A stretch of 64,000 bases of DNA from Allantophomopsis cytisporea (lineage: Eukaryota > Ascomycota > Leotiomycetes > Phacidiales > Phacidiaceae): the NCBI GenBank assembly GCA_024752435.1, contig CP103034.1:434001-498000 (forward strand), written 5' to 3'. Under the pieces are notes generated by a model. It had not been told where the DNA came from, did no database searches, and saw only the letters and a list, made by a program, of their open reading frames with translations. The position numbers were made by a program, and so were the translations under genes. Shown one piece after another: positions 34,577 to 44,313 of this stretch. Every line of letters begins with the position of its first letter. Position 1 is the first letter of the stretch.

Positions 34577-37500
34577 ATGGCGTCGAACGAGGAGACACAG
34601 CAGCCGCAGAATGGCTTCACTGCACCACCCCCAGCTCCAACAATGAGCGGTGCTCCACCCGCTGGATCGAACGCAGCACCAAATTCACAAACACCAGGTC
34701 ATCCAAGTTTCCGGAGGTAAGTGTCGGAAGATTCGCGTCAGCTTGGAGATACTGTACTGATTTTTTCGTGATTCGATAGACAGCGCGCATCAAGAGCTTG
34801 CCAGGTATGTTATAGTTCGCGACCTCTTGTAGCGGGTCGAAGCGTGTGCCTCGGCACCGAGGAAGTTATCGTGAACAATAGCTGATCAAGACCAATGCGA
34901 TTACAGACATGCCATGCGAGAAAGGTTCGCGCCCACCCAACAGGACATTTTGACCACTGTGTTTGGTTATCTATGCATTTGAATTGACGGTTGACTTGAT
35001 GATAGGTTCGATGTGATGCCGCCAGTTTAGGTGTACCTTGCACCAACTGCGTAGCATTTAATATAGAGTGCAAGATCCCAACCCCGAAACGTAAAAAGAC
35101 TCAAGCTTCAAAGACTAGAGACTCAGATAGGTATATCAAACTCTATATGTGAAATCCTTTGTTGATGCTAATGTGGATAGTGACCGTGGAGAAGTCACTG
35201 ACGAACGATCACCAGCAACAAATGACTCCCCAAGTACCAGTAGCTATGCGCCTCCACCACGAAGCAACAGCAGTTTTGCGAATATCCCCGATGGCACACC
35301 ACCTACATCTCTTACCGATGCACAAGCGAGGAAACAATCTCACGATAACAACACTTATGCTCAGTTTATGAAACCGAAGTTCACAAGAGCACCGATCAAA
35401 GATGCTGGAAGGGTGGCATACCTTGGTGAATCATCGAATTTGACCTTACTTGTACACGATCGACATGGCTCTGCAGATGTGGTTCACTATCCCCTACCGG
35501 AGAACGTCAGAGGCTCTCGTGCTAGGTTGACGGAATTGGACAACGTGGAGATCGATATTTTACATCAACGTGGAGCATTTCTTCTTCCACCACGAGCGCT
35601 GTGTGATGAGCTGGTTGATTCATACTTCCGCTGGGTTGCGCCAATAGTTCCTGTCATCAGTCGGACCAGATTCATGAAGCAGTACAACGATCCAAAAAAT
35701 CCACCTTCTCTCTTGCTATTGCAAGCCATCCTCCTTGCAGGATCGAGAGTCTGCAATAATCCCCAGCTCATGGACGCGAATGGCTCAACTACACCAGCTG
35801 CCTTGACTTTCTATAAGAGGGCCAAAGCACTTTATGATGCGAATTATGAAGACGATAGGGTGACGATTGTGCAAGCCTTAGTCTTGATGGGTTGGTACTG
35901 GGAGGGACCTGAGGATGTCACTAAGAACGTATTCTATTGGAGTCGTGTTGCTACGATTGTAGCACAGGGCTCCGGAATGCATCGCAGCGTTGAAGGTTCG
36001 CAACTCAGTCGAGCCGATAAGCGTCTCTGGAAACGAATCTGGTGGACCTTGTTCACACGTGATCGGTCGGTGGCCGTTGCTCTGGGACGCCCCGTACATA
36101 TCAACACGGACGACTCGGATGTCGAGATGGTGTGCGAAGACGACTTCATTGAAGATGAGATCGAGGGCGGTGGTGAATATCCCCCAGAATCAGATCATGT
36201 ACAGTTCTTCTTGCAGTATGTAAAACTCTGCGAGATCATGGGCCTTGTACTATCACAACAATACTCGGTGGCTTCGAAAGCACGGCGGCAGAATGCTATC
36301 GACTTGACTCATAGCGATATGGCATTGGCGGATTGGCTTCAGAATTGCCCAAAAGAAGTCTCCTGGGAACAACCACGGCATCACTTCTGGTCGGCATTGC
36401 TACACTCAAATTATTATACAACACTCTGTTTACTTCATCGTGCACATATGCCACCAGCTACAACTGGTCCGCGAGCGCATCTTGAGGACCAGACATATCC
36501 ATCACGAAATATTGCATTCCAAGCGGCTGGAATGATAACATCCATTGTTGAAAATCTATCCAACCATAACGAGCTTCAGTACTGCCCCGCATTCATTGTC
36601 TACAGTTTGTTTTCTGCCCTGATTATGCATGTTTATCAGATGCGCTCATCTGTGCCTTCGATTGTGCAAGCAACGCAAGAAAGACTAAGAGTATGTATGG
36701 CGGCGTTGAAAGATGTCTCCAGGGTCTGGCTTGTGGCCAAGATGGTTTACACACTCTTCGAGTCAATTCTTGGAAACAAGGTGCTCGAAGAACGCCTGCA
36801 AAAGGCTGCAGGACGTCGGCATAAGAAGATGACTGAAGCGGTCACCAATCAGCTGAACAACATGAAAAGGGACGAGTCTGCCAAACGCAAGTATGATGAT
36901 ATGGCTCTCGATTTCGGCATAGTTGGCCCTGCACCGCAAGAATCGTACGAACGTTCCAGACCTCAAACACCAGCACGGGAGTTGAATCAGTCCGCGACAA
37001 TGGGAGCACCACCACCCATCAAATCACCTCCGCAACGACAAAACGACACATTTATGGGAGGTTCATCATCAAGATCGCACACTAGACCACCAACACCCTT
37101 TAATCCATCCTTCTCTGTCCCACCAACTCCACCTGACTTGTATCTTGTCACACGCAACTCTCCAAACCTCTCCCAAGCCGTCTGGGAGAACTTCCAACCC
37201 GATCAGCTTTTCCCAGAAGGCTCAGCAAGCATGGCCATCCCACAATTCAGTCCGCCTCATAACCACCACAACGTGGATCCCAACCTCATGTCGCAGATGC
37301 AGACGCCTAATATGCAGCATCTTGATGCCAACCAGCAACCCGGCCAAATGCCCCAGCGCATGCGTGGCTCCTCGGCCTCTGGATCCATCGGCGGGCATAT
37401 TGGCAGTCCCATGCAGCCTGGCATGATGAACAACGCTATCCCTGGGTTCCAGCCTCAACCGGGTATGTGGCGTGGTGATTTCAACCCTGGCATGGAGGCG

Positions 37501-37699
37501 CAGAGCCCCAGTGACACGTGGAGTAACGCCTCAGCGCAAGCTTCCGTGCCTGCTACGTTGAATGTCGAGGACTGGTATGTTTTTCTGTCTTTTTAAACCC
37601 ACCATGTCGAGTCCTCACTGACGTCTGCTTTGCAGGTTCCAATTTTTTGGCATCAATGGTGATCTAAGCGGCATGAACAGCGACGTCGCAATCGCTTGA
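34577..37699 (+). CDS. farA: FarA/CTF1-type Zn2Cys6 transcription factor
   Basis: Six exons (34577-34716, 34780-34804, 34907-34924, 35006-35130, 35181-37574, 37636-37699) encode 921 residues. Three introns cut up the DNA-binding domain, leaving coding exons of only 25 and 18 bases. Spliced, it reads RRQRASRACQTCHARKVRC, then DAASLGVPCTNCVAFNIEC, with six zinc-binding Cys, and the basic linker PTPKRKKTQ. The fungal-specific regulatory domain spans roughly residues 200-560 (VEIDILHQRGAFLLPPRALC, SYFRWVAPIVPVISR, WKRIWWTLFTRDR, ALGRPVHIN). WLVAKMVYTLFESILGNKVL is typical of FarA/cutinase factor 1. The C-terminus is Pro/Gln/Met-rich and may activate transcription. Family members control fatty-acid oxidation and cutinase genes; alpha versus beta subtype is less sure. 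Confidence 0.88.
34849..34862. promoter_or_regulatory. Inverted-repeat CCTCGG site within intron 2 of the FarA/CTF1-like gene
   Basis: The sequence CCTCGG-CA-CCGAGG is a perfect 6-base inverted repeat with a 2-base spacer. CCTCGG is the established core recognised by Aspergillus FarA and FarB. The site lies in the longest intron of the gene (102 bases), about 275 bases downstream of the coding start, so the family's own operator may sit inside a family member. A given 12-base pattern is expected about 0.004 times in a window this size. Confidence 0.55.
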
Positions 37700-38553
37700 G
37701 GGTAGAAGTGTAGTTTTTGTTGTAGGACTTCGGAGCTCGAGATGGGATATCCGCATCTCTTTGAGGATCATTGTATGTATTACGGAGAACATTTTGTACG
37801 AACCATCGAGGCTTCGCGCATCATTGTCAAACATTAGCAGCGCTTATAGCGTTTGGGAGGGAAAAGTTTTGTACGGCTGAATATCATGATATAACAGCTA
37901 TGATTTACCCCGCTGCAATACTGGGATTGACTGTGTGTGCAATGGATGATATGATAATCTAATACTGGGAGGCCCACGCTGGTATTTGTTTTTTATCTTT
38001 GTAACCATGATATCTCGTAGTTGAATGTATGTTCATGATCCATCCACTATTTTGCATGCGATATTTCTTCGTGCGTGCGTGATGTCATGCAGTGAAATCG
38101 ATTTCGTTCAGGCTCCTATTTCTACTGGACTCCTACCCTATTGTTCCCCTGGGTGAAACACAAAAGGGACTGTCGCCACCTTTATGCGCTTCTAGCGCGT
38201 GCGCTCGAACTTTATGGGGCGGATTTGGGGGGGGAGGAGGGGTCGTAGCATGGGGGTCAGGGTTATAGGGTCACAACATGCATGGTGCATCGATGTAGTA
38301 GAGGAGAGGTTGTTCATGATGCTTCGATCGAAAAGGAGATGTAGAGTTGCGGAAAGGCTTATCTCTTTACTGATCGAGTTCCTTTGGTGTTTATGCTCTC
38401 CTCGGATATGGCTGCCATGGACTGGGCGGATGTGCTTATCTGTTCTTGTCGGGATTTCCGTTTGTGGATGTTCGTTGTCGGTCTTGCGTTGGTACCGGTT
38501 GGCGTCGGTGGTCGGGAGTGTCATTGCGGGAACTATATTGTGAGGGTTGATTG

Positions 38554-38591
38554 TTTGTATGTATGTATGTATGTATGTATGTATGTATGTA
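38554..38591. repeat. (TGTA)n microsatellite
   Basis: About nine TGTA units without interruption. Confidence 0.9.
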
Positions 38592-38641
38592 CATAAAACT
38601 TGTGTACACGATATCGGAGTGTGAGAGGGTATTGAAGGGGA

Positions 38642-38676
38642 AAGTCGAGGAGGAGTCGAGGGGAAGTCGAGGGAAG
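38642..38676. repeat. AGTCGAGG imperfect triple repeat
   Basis: Three copies of AGTCGAGG with short G/A spacers of variable length. Confidence 0.8.
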
Positions 38677-38699
38677 TGGATGCGGCGTTATACATACAA

Positions 38700-38725
38700 T
38701 CACTCTCACTCTCACTCTCACTCTC
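38700..38725. repeat. (CACTCT)4 hexamer repeat
   Basis: Four CACTCT units just downstream of the other repeats. Confidence 0.85.
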
Positions 38726-39218
38726 GTTATGTGCATGGACTTTGATAATGACCTCTTCTCAACGATACTCTACCATATAATCCATATCATCGTTTCTTAT
38801 ATTCCATCATCATTTCACCTCATCTCATCCTTCAATCTGTGCCATTCAGTGAAAAGGTGCATGGGCATTGTCCCTCGTTATTCTTGAATTATTGAACATC
38901 ATTACTTAATATTAGGGATCGGCAGGTTCGTCAAGTTGTTCCACTGGTGCAACCAAACAAAACCCCCCATCCACATCCAGCTGCTCGAAACGGACAGCTA
39001 AGTCGCTATCATAACTAACGTCGGAAGGGTAACTCGTAGTCTCTGATCTCTTCACTCGCTCTACTCTATTACCACGACCACTCTACTCCAGACATCAGAC
39101 CTCAACGACGACATTCCTTACTCTGTTAAAAACACAACACATATACACAAACTGTACAAACCCGCGAATATCTAAAACCCTACAGATCCAGTCCCAGAAC
39201 TTCATATTATTGCTTCAG

Positions 39219-39251
<33 letters not shown>
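39219..39251. repeat. (CTA)n microsatellite upstream of the LysM gene
   Basis: About 10-11 CTA/ACT units some 300 bases before the coding start, in the likely leader. The same unit and strand occur upstream of the SRF1-like gene. Confidence 0.9.
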
Positions 39252-39548
39252 TCTATCCTACCTATCACATATAATCTACATTGTTCAGCCCCTCAATTCA
39301 TTCGTCATTCCACTCTCTCGCACATCACTCCTCACACCGGTGTTCCAACCCATTCGCACTTCCTGAATAATCCCTCTCTCTTCAATGTTCTGTCGGTAGA
39401 TTCGACAATTTCTTTCCTGGCTCCGTCAGCACGTCTGCATACGGACTGCGAGGGACATCGAGGCTATTCGCTTCATGATCGTCGATAACAACCACCCCCG
39501 CCCTCAGCGGCCTTGAAGCCTATCGCAATCCCAATACCGGTTTCGACG

Positions 39549-41441
39549 ATGACTTCAGAGCAATACGGATCGAGTAATCTCTATACCGATCAAACATCCA
39601 CGGCCTCCTCCTCGGCCAACACGATAAGACCGCGCAATCGACGATTGATCTCCACCGAACTCACCAACACCACTAACAGCCCTGACGGCAGCAGACCGAA
39701 TAGTCCCATTCCTAGAACTCGTCTGAGCAGGACTGGTACCAACAGTCCTGCAAGGAGCGTCAATGGAAAGCTAGCTGTTTCACAAGGAAGAGCTGAAAGC
39801 CCGACCGCCGCTTTCGGACGTGGCCTCTGGGAGGGTGGTTGGACGGGTAGCTGGACTGCCATACAAGGGCTTGCCAGTTCGGTACTCGGAGGCGATTTGA
39901 GTGGCGATGATTCACAAGATGCGAGAGGAATGACCAAAAGTGGGAAGGGGTTGGTGAAGGGACGGAGCGTTAGTGCCAACCCCCAAAAGACGTCAAAATC
40001 TTGGGGTCCGGAAGGCCTTCCGAGGAAGAGGGATGATATTGGTTCGGGCAGCAAAGCAAGTCGAGATGCTGCCATTCGAACGAGAAAAATGGTTGGCGTT
40101 TTGGAGAATGGGGAGGGGTCGAATGCGGGATTGGACGTGAATGGAAATTATAAAAGACGCACTTCAGTGGACGAGGCCGTGGCTAGAAACGAGGATGAGG
40201 AGGGTGATGCTTTGGTATACGTACATCATGTTCAGCCAAATGATACTTTGGCTGGGGTGGTGCTCAAATACAACTGCCAAACTGCAGTGTTCAAGAAGGC
40301 GAACAGATTATGGTCCAATGACGGAATTCAGTTCAAGAAAGTGGTATTATTACCAGTAGATGCATGTGGAGTACGTGGGCGGCCATGTGATCCTCCATTG
40401 AAGGACAGCCCAGGTGTGGACCTGTTAGCACCAACACCGAGCACTGAAGATCCTCCTGATACACCCAAATTAAACGACACTGATCCATGGGGACGAAGAC
40501 ACGAAGATTCAGCAATAGAGTCGAGTTCCCAATCCGTTACTAAATCCGAAGATGATGAACAGCCCTGGACTCATGTTCGCTGGGTCCTACTCTCCTCATC
40601 ACCAAACTCCCAACCTACGGAAATCGCTCGCCTTCCCCGCAAAACCCTTGGCTACTTCCCACCTCGCCGCCGGAAAAGCAACAACACCCTCTCCACAACT
40701 TCCACCCCTCGAGGCTCCCTAGACCACTCGATACACTCAGCAGAACCCACTTCAACAGCCAGTACGCCTCCCCGCCGAATCTCCAGTAGTCTCGGCGCAC
40801 GGCCTAGCATTGGCACGTATTTCCCAGCCGGAAAAGCAAAAGGGCATCATCGGCGCGACAGTGTCGAGGCAGACGCTGCTCGTCTCTCATGGATGCGGGG
40901 ACCTGGTGGTGTAGGCTCTTTGACCGGCAAGAATGTGCGGATAGGACCGTCCCAAGACCCGTTAAATACATGGGCTGCGAAGCATCTCCCCGGAATCGCC
41001 ATCGACAAGTTGCCATCTACCTCGACCGCCGGCACAGAGACTCCGAACATCGGCTTCGGCTTCGGCGAAGAGCTTGCGCGCATCGATGAGGCACCACTGG
41101 GTACTCACACGCCCAGCACCGTGGATTCGGGCGATGGCATGGGACTTGAGAACGCGGCTGCTGCAATCGAGGGCTGGGTGCGGCGTCTTGCTGTCAAACC
41201 CGGCACGCCTAGAGCGAGCGCTGGTGGCCCGCTTATTACAGCTGAGGGGGATCTCATTGAATTGCTTGATGGGGCTAGTTCTGATGATGGGAGAGGCTTT
41301 GAACCCAATCCCGGAGAGGTTGCCAGGAGTATTCCTGCTACTGGGCTTGGGAGCGGGCGGGAGGACTTGGAAGGTGTAGTTAGAGGGCGGGTTAGAGCTT
41401 GGAGTGGGAATGGGGCTGGGAAGACGAAGAAGAGTGATTAA
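39549..41441 (+). CDS. Intracellular LysM-domain protein
   Basis: A single exon of 630 residues from the Met of MTSEQYGSSNLY; an in-frame Met 12 codons earlier is possible. The protein is Ser/Thr/Pro-rich and mostly disordered. The one folded unit is a LysM motif at about residues 223-270 (VHHVQPNDTLAGVVLKYNCQ, then FKKANRLW, FKKVVLLPVDAC). There is no signal peptide or membrane segment, so it is not a secreted chitin-binding effector. Similar cytosolic single-LysM proteins are conserved in filamentous ascomycetes with unknown function. The tail has TxR and Ser-rich motifs that could be phosphorylated. Confidence 0.8.
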   Translation: MTSEQYGSSNLYTDQTSTASSSANTIRPRNRRLISTELTNTTNSPDGSRPNSPIPRTRLSRTGTNSPARSVNGKLAVSQGRAESPTAAFGRGLWEGGWTGSWTAIQGLASSVLGGDLSGDDSQDARGMTKSGKGLVKGRSVSANPQKTSKSWGPEGLPRKRDDIGSGSKASRDAAIRTRKMVGVLENGEGSNAGLDVNGNYKRRTSVDEAVARNEDEEGDALVYVHHVQPNDTLAGVVLKYNCQTAVFKKANRLWSNDGIQFKKVVLLPVDACGVRGRPCDPPLKDSPGVDLLAPTPSTEDPPDTPKLNDTDPWGRRHEDSAIESSSQSVTKSEDDEQPWTHVRWVLLSSSPNSQPTEIARLPRKTLGYFPPRRRKSNNTLSTTSTPRGSLDHSIHSAEPTSTASTPPRRISSSLGARPSIGTYFPAGKAKGHHRRDSVEADAARLSWMRGPGGVGSLTGKNVRIGPSQDPLNTWAAKHLPGIAIDKLPSTSTAGTETPNIGFGFGEELARIDEAPLGTHTPSTVDSGDGMGLENAAAAIEGWVRRLAVKPGTPRASAGGPLITAEGDLIELLDGASSDDGRGFEPNPGEVARSIPATGLGSGREDLEGVVRGRVRAWSGNGAGKTKKSD

Positions 41442-41907
41442 AGATGGGAACTCCGACTATTTATTTTACTGTTTGTCTGGTGTGAAAGATTGAGGCTGAT
41501 TCATGGATGGCGTTGGGGTCTTGTGTCTTTTTGATTGGGTTAGAGCGGTCCTTGGGGCATGCATGTTGGTTGTGGGGGGTGAGGACGGAAGAGTGGATGG
41601 AGCCTTGTCATGTGAAGTAGGTGGGCTGCTATCGCGCCCTTTAGATGATAATATGTTTTCTGCATCTCGGTCTTGCTGCTTCGACGATTAAACATCATGG
41701 TTCGTATAACGGCTCATGTTTCATGTGTTACTTGCATGCTTCTGCGACACTTAAAGAAGAAATGCGAGCGTCCATTATATTCATTCAAGTCCCAAACTCC
41801 CGGTTTCCAAGGCCAACAGACTCCTACAACGCCACTTCCGTAGTCATGAATATCTCTAACTTCCTCACTCTCTTACATACGCTCACTGACTCATACACGT
41901 ATCCTAC
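41442..41907. other. Convergent 3' gap, LysM gene / Pcs1-like gene
   Basis: About 470 bases with G-rich 3' sequence of the LysM gene on the left and 3' flank of the Pcs1-like gene on the right. No gene is seen. Confidence 0.55.
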
Positions 41908-43551
41908 TTACTCTGCCCGTTCAGAAAGCGCTTTCACAACCCTGGCGTAGAATTTACTAGCCTGTGGCCGTGGGAATGCAATCTCGTGAACCTGGTCCAC
42001 AAGATACTCAGGCAGCAGGGCCATCAGCTCCTTATCGCGAGAGGGTTCCAATTGTGGCATATAACTGCACTGCGCATCTTCATAGCTCTCGGCGTCAGTG
42101 GTGATGGCGAGTTTGAAATGCAGTGCTGCGTCCTTTAGCCTTGTCCTGCACATCAACAAGAAAAAGGGATACATACTACCGTTCCGACCCGTCTGAATGC
42201 AGTCATACACATCCTCCCCATCCTCAGACTTCACACTCAGGATAACCAGCCCAGTCAAGTCGCCATACAAATGCTCCTTCAACATAGCTGCACTCGCCGC
42301 CTGCGCCGCCTCCGCACTCCCAACCATCCGCACCGCAGCCCCCTTCTTCGCACTCCCGGGCACCCTCGCACTCGCGCTCTCCACACTCGCAGCCGCACTC
42401 CGACTAGCCGCCAGCTTCGTCGCAAGGTTCTTATTCTCCGCCTGCGCCTCGCGCAACGCAACATTCACCTCCTCCACCTCAGCCAGCAGCCGCTCAATCT
42501 CCTTATCCTTCCCCTCCAGCGTCTTCCCCAACCTCGACACCTCCTTATCAGCGCCCTTGGCCTCTTTAATCTCGCCCTTAGCCTCCTTGAGCTCGCTCTT
42601 CAGCGCCGCAATCAGCTCATTGGCAGCCTTTGTCTTCGCCTCGCTCTGCGAGCGCAGCGCATCGAAGTTCTCTTCGGCCTGTCGCACCCCGATCTCCCGC
42701 AGATTGCGGTACTTGAATTCCAGGCTCTCGACCTTCTTGTTCGCCTCGCCGAGCTTGCGTCGCACCGCGGGATCGCTGCGCTCCGTGTCTGAGGCGCTGG
42801 CTGCGCGCTTGCGTGACGGGCCCGCTGTGTGCGATGACGAGCGCATGCGGGATTCCGAGCGGGCCGCCTTTGCTGCCTCTTTGCGTGTCGGCTTGGCGGC
42901 TTCCTCTAGGGAAGAGGGCGCTGTTTCTGTTGCTTGGGTTTCGGGGACGAATGGCATTGTCTCTTCTATTTCCTCCTCCTCCTCCTCCTCCTCCTCCTCC
43001 TCCTCCTCCTCTTCTTCTTCCTTCTCCTTCTCCTTCTCCTTCTCTTCCGGCATCGGTGATGGTGACGCTTGTTTCTTTGGTCTACCGGCTTTCTTCTTTG
43101 GCGCTTCGCGTCGTGGCGGTGAGGTGGGCGCGTTGGTCGAGGACTTGGTTGGCGCTTCGCGCTTCGTTTTGGTGGCTTTTGGTTTCTTTGTGGGTGGAGG
43201 TGAATCGTCGAGTTCGTCGCCTGACATTGCCTCGGTCATGATCGAGTCTTCCTCTTGTAGCTTATTGTCCTCGCTGTCGCTTGCCGGGGTCTCGTTAGTC
43301 TTTTCAGTCAATGGCTCGCGTTTCTTGTTTGCGCGTGCATTCGTCGCAGTAGATTTCGCAGGCTTCGTAGCCTTTGTCTTTGTGAGTTTGTTGGTGGCGC
43401 CCTTCGGCCTGCCTCTTGCCTTCTTGCCCGGCGCATGGTTCTCTACCGCGGGATCGGAGATTGACATGGTGCTTTCCATGAATTGAGAGTCGTCCTCATC
43501 GTCGGATATGAAGCCTGATAGCATGCCTTTAGGCTTTGCCGCAGGAGCCAT
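41908..43551 (-). CDS. PCS1: Monopolin subunit Pcs1/Csm1-like
   Basis: Two exons (43551-42180 and 42125-41908) encode 529 residues. The 54-base intron is in frame and stop-free, so an unspliced frame exists, but splicing restores the conserved QTGRNALHFKLAITTD. Residues ~1-215 are basic and acidic low complexity (AT-hook-like ARGRPKGATNK and AGRPKKQ, and a run of ~20 Glu). Residues ~255-405 form a long coiled coil (NKKVESLEFKYRNLREIG; ELIAALKSELKEAKGEIKEA). The globular C-terminal domain has LYGDLTGLVILSVKSEDGE, LPEYLVDQVHEIAFPRPQAS and KFYARVVKAL. This is the Csm1/Pcs1 layout: a kinetochore-linked monopolin protein that cross-links or orients microtubule attachments. It shares its promoter region with cystathionine beta-lyase. 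Confidence 0.85.
   Translation of the reverse strand: MAPAAKPKGMLSGFISDDEDDSQFMESTMSISDPAVENHAPGKKARGRPKGATNKLTKTKATKPAKSTATNARANKKREPLTEKTNETPASDSEDNKLQEEDSIMTEAMSGDELDDSPPPTKKPKATKTKREAPTKSSTNAPTSPPRREAPKKKAGRPKKQASPSPMPEEKEKEKEKEEEEEEEEEEEEEEEEEIEETMPFVPETQATETAPSSLEEAAKPTRKEAAKAARSESRMRSSSHTAGPSRKRAASASDTERSDPAVRRKLGEANKKVESLEFKYRNLREIGVRQAEENFDALRSQSEAKTKAANELIAALKSELKEAKGEIKEAKGADKEVSRLGKTLEGKDKEIERLLAEVEEVNVALREAQAENKNLATKLAASRSAAASVESASARVPGSAKKGAAVRMVGSAEAAQAASAAMLKEHLYGDLTGLVILSVKSEDGEDVYDCIQTGRNGSMYPFFLLMCRTRLKDAALHFKLAITTDAESYEDAQCSYMPQLEPSRDKELMALLPEYLVDQVHEIAFPRPQASKFYARVVKALSERAE
42965..43050. repeat. Trinucleotide repeat encoding a Glu run
   Basis: CCTCCT then CTTCTC units on the plus strand encode a Glu tract followed upstream by Lys-Glu alternation in the Pcs1-like protein. 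Confidence 0.9.
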
Positions 43552-44313
43552 AATTTATAATATCCTAATTATACAGATAAAATTTGTTGTGCAAAGGCGA
43601 AAAGATTGAAAGGCTGCTGTGTGTTATCGATTGTCGCCAGAGTCGTTGTTGTGGGCACGGCATTGATAATTATGCGCGCAAGAGCAAAGTAAACAAAGCG
43701 CTCCGATAGGCTTAGCGTGTAAAGTCTGGCTCGCCTTACCGTATTGGGCGGAGAATGCATTGTAGGGGTAGCACTTGGGATGCATATAATGGGAATTTAG
43801 CGCCTGATTTATAGCAAGGTCTATTTTTGGCGTTTAGCAGTTATAAAAGTATAAGTACGAGTAGGAAATGGGTATTTTCCTCTTCCTAGCCCCCAGTATT
43901 ACTATTACTCAACACTACCTAGGTAAGGCAGATTAAATATCCGTTGCTATCTAAACCTTGTTGCCTTGAATATTCTACCGTCTGCCTGAGGCGTAACGGG
44001 TGCTAGCACGTCATTACCAGCTAGAACTGAAAAGTGCTAAGTCGATATGTGAGAGGTCCCTGTACCCCACGCTGAGGTGACTCTTACTGCCGATGTTCGG
44101 TCAAATCAAATCTACAAAATTGACAATCAACAATTCTCTTGACAACGAAGACAATCCTGAACCTCTTTCTTACCTCCTTTCTTATTGGTCTTTTTGTGTA
44201 TTCCCTTCAACTATTTCTTTCCAGATTGACAAAATCCTACGACATTCGCACCCAGAGTTCGATTGATTCTCTTCTTTCTTATTCGATCTTCGCACCTCAC
44301 GCGCCACTTCATC
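43552..44313. promoter_or_regulatory. Shared promoter region, Pcs1-like gene / cystathionine beta-lyase
   Basis: A 762-base divergent gap. It includes a TACCTAGGTA palindrome at about 43916-43925. I do not see a clear gene; CA- and T-rich tracts near 44105-44230 suit a leader of the lyase gene. Confidence 0.5.

Larger units (their letters stand above)
37700..39548. other. Long intergenic region with microsatellites
   Basis: About 1.85 kb between two codirectional genes. It contains TGTA, AGTCGAGG, CACTCT and CTA repeats. Reading frames here (YIHTYIHT, MYVCMYVCM) are repeat translations. The last ~350 bases, with many pyrimidine-AC tracts, look like the leader of the LysM gene. Confidence 0.55.

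Noticed and set aside
38192..38695. 167-codon minus-strand frame with YIHTYIHT repeats
   Set aside because: It arises from the TGTA microsatellite in an intergenic region.
42197..43486. 429-codon plus-strand frame, very Ser/Ala-rich
   Set aside because: It is antisense to the Pcs1-like gene. The poly-Ser tract is the complement of the poly-Glu codons, and the minus frame has clear domain matches.
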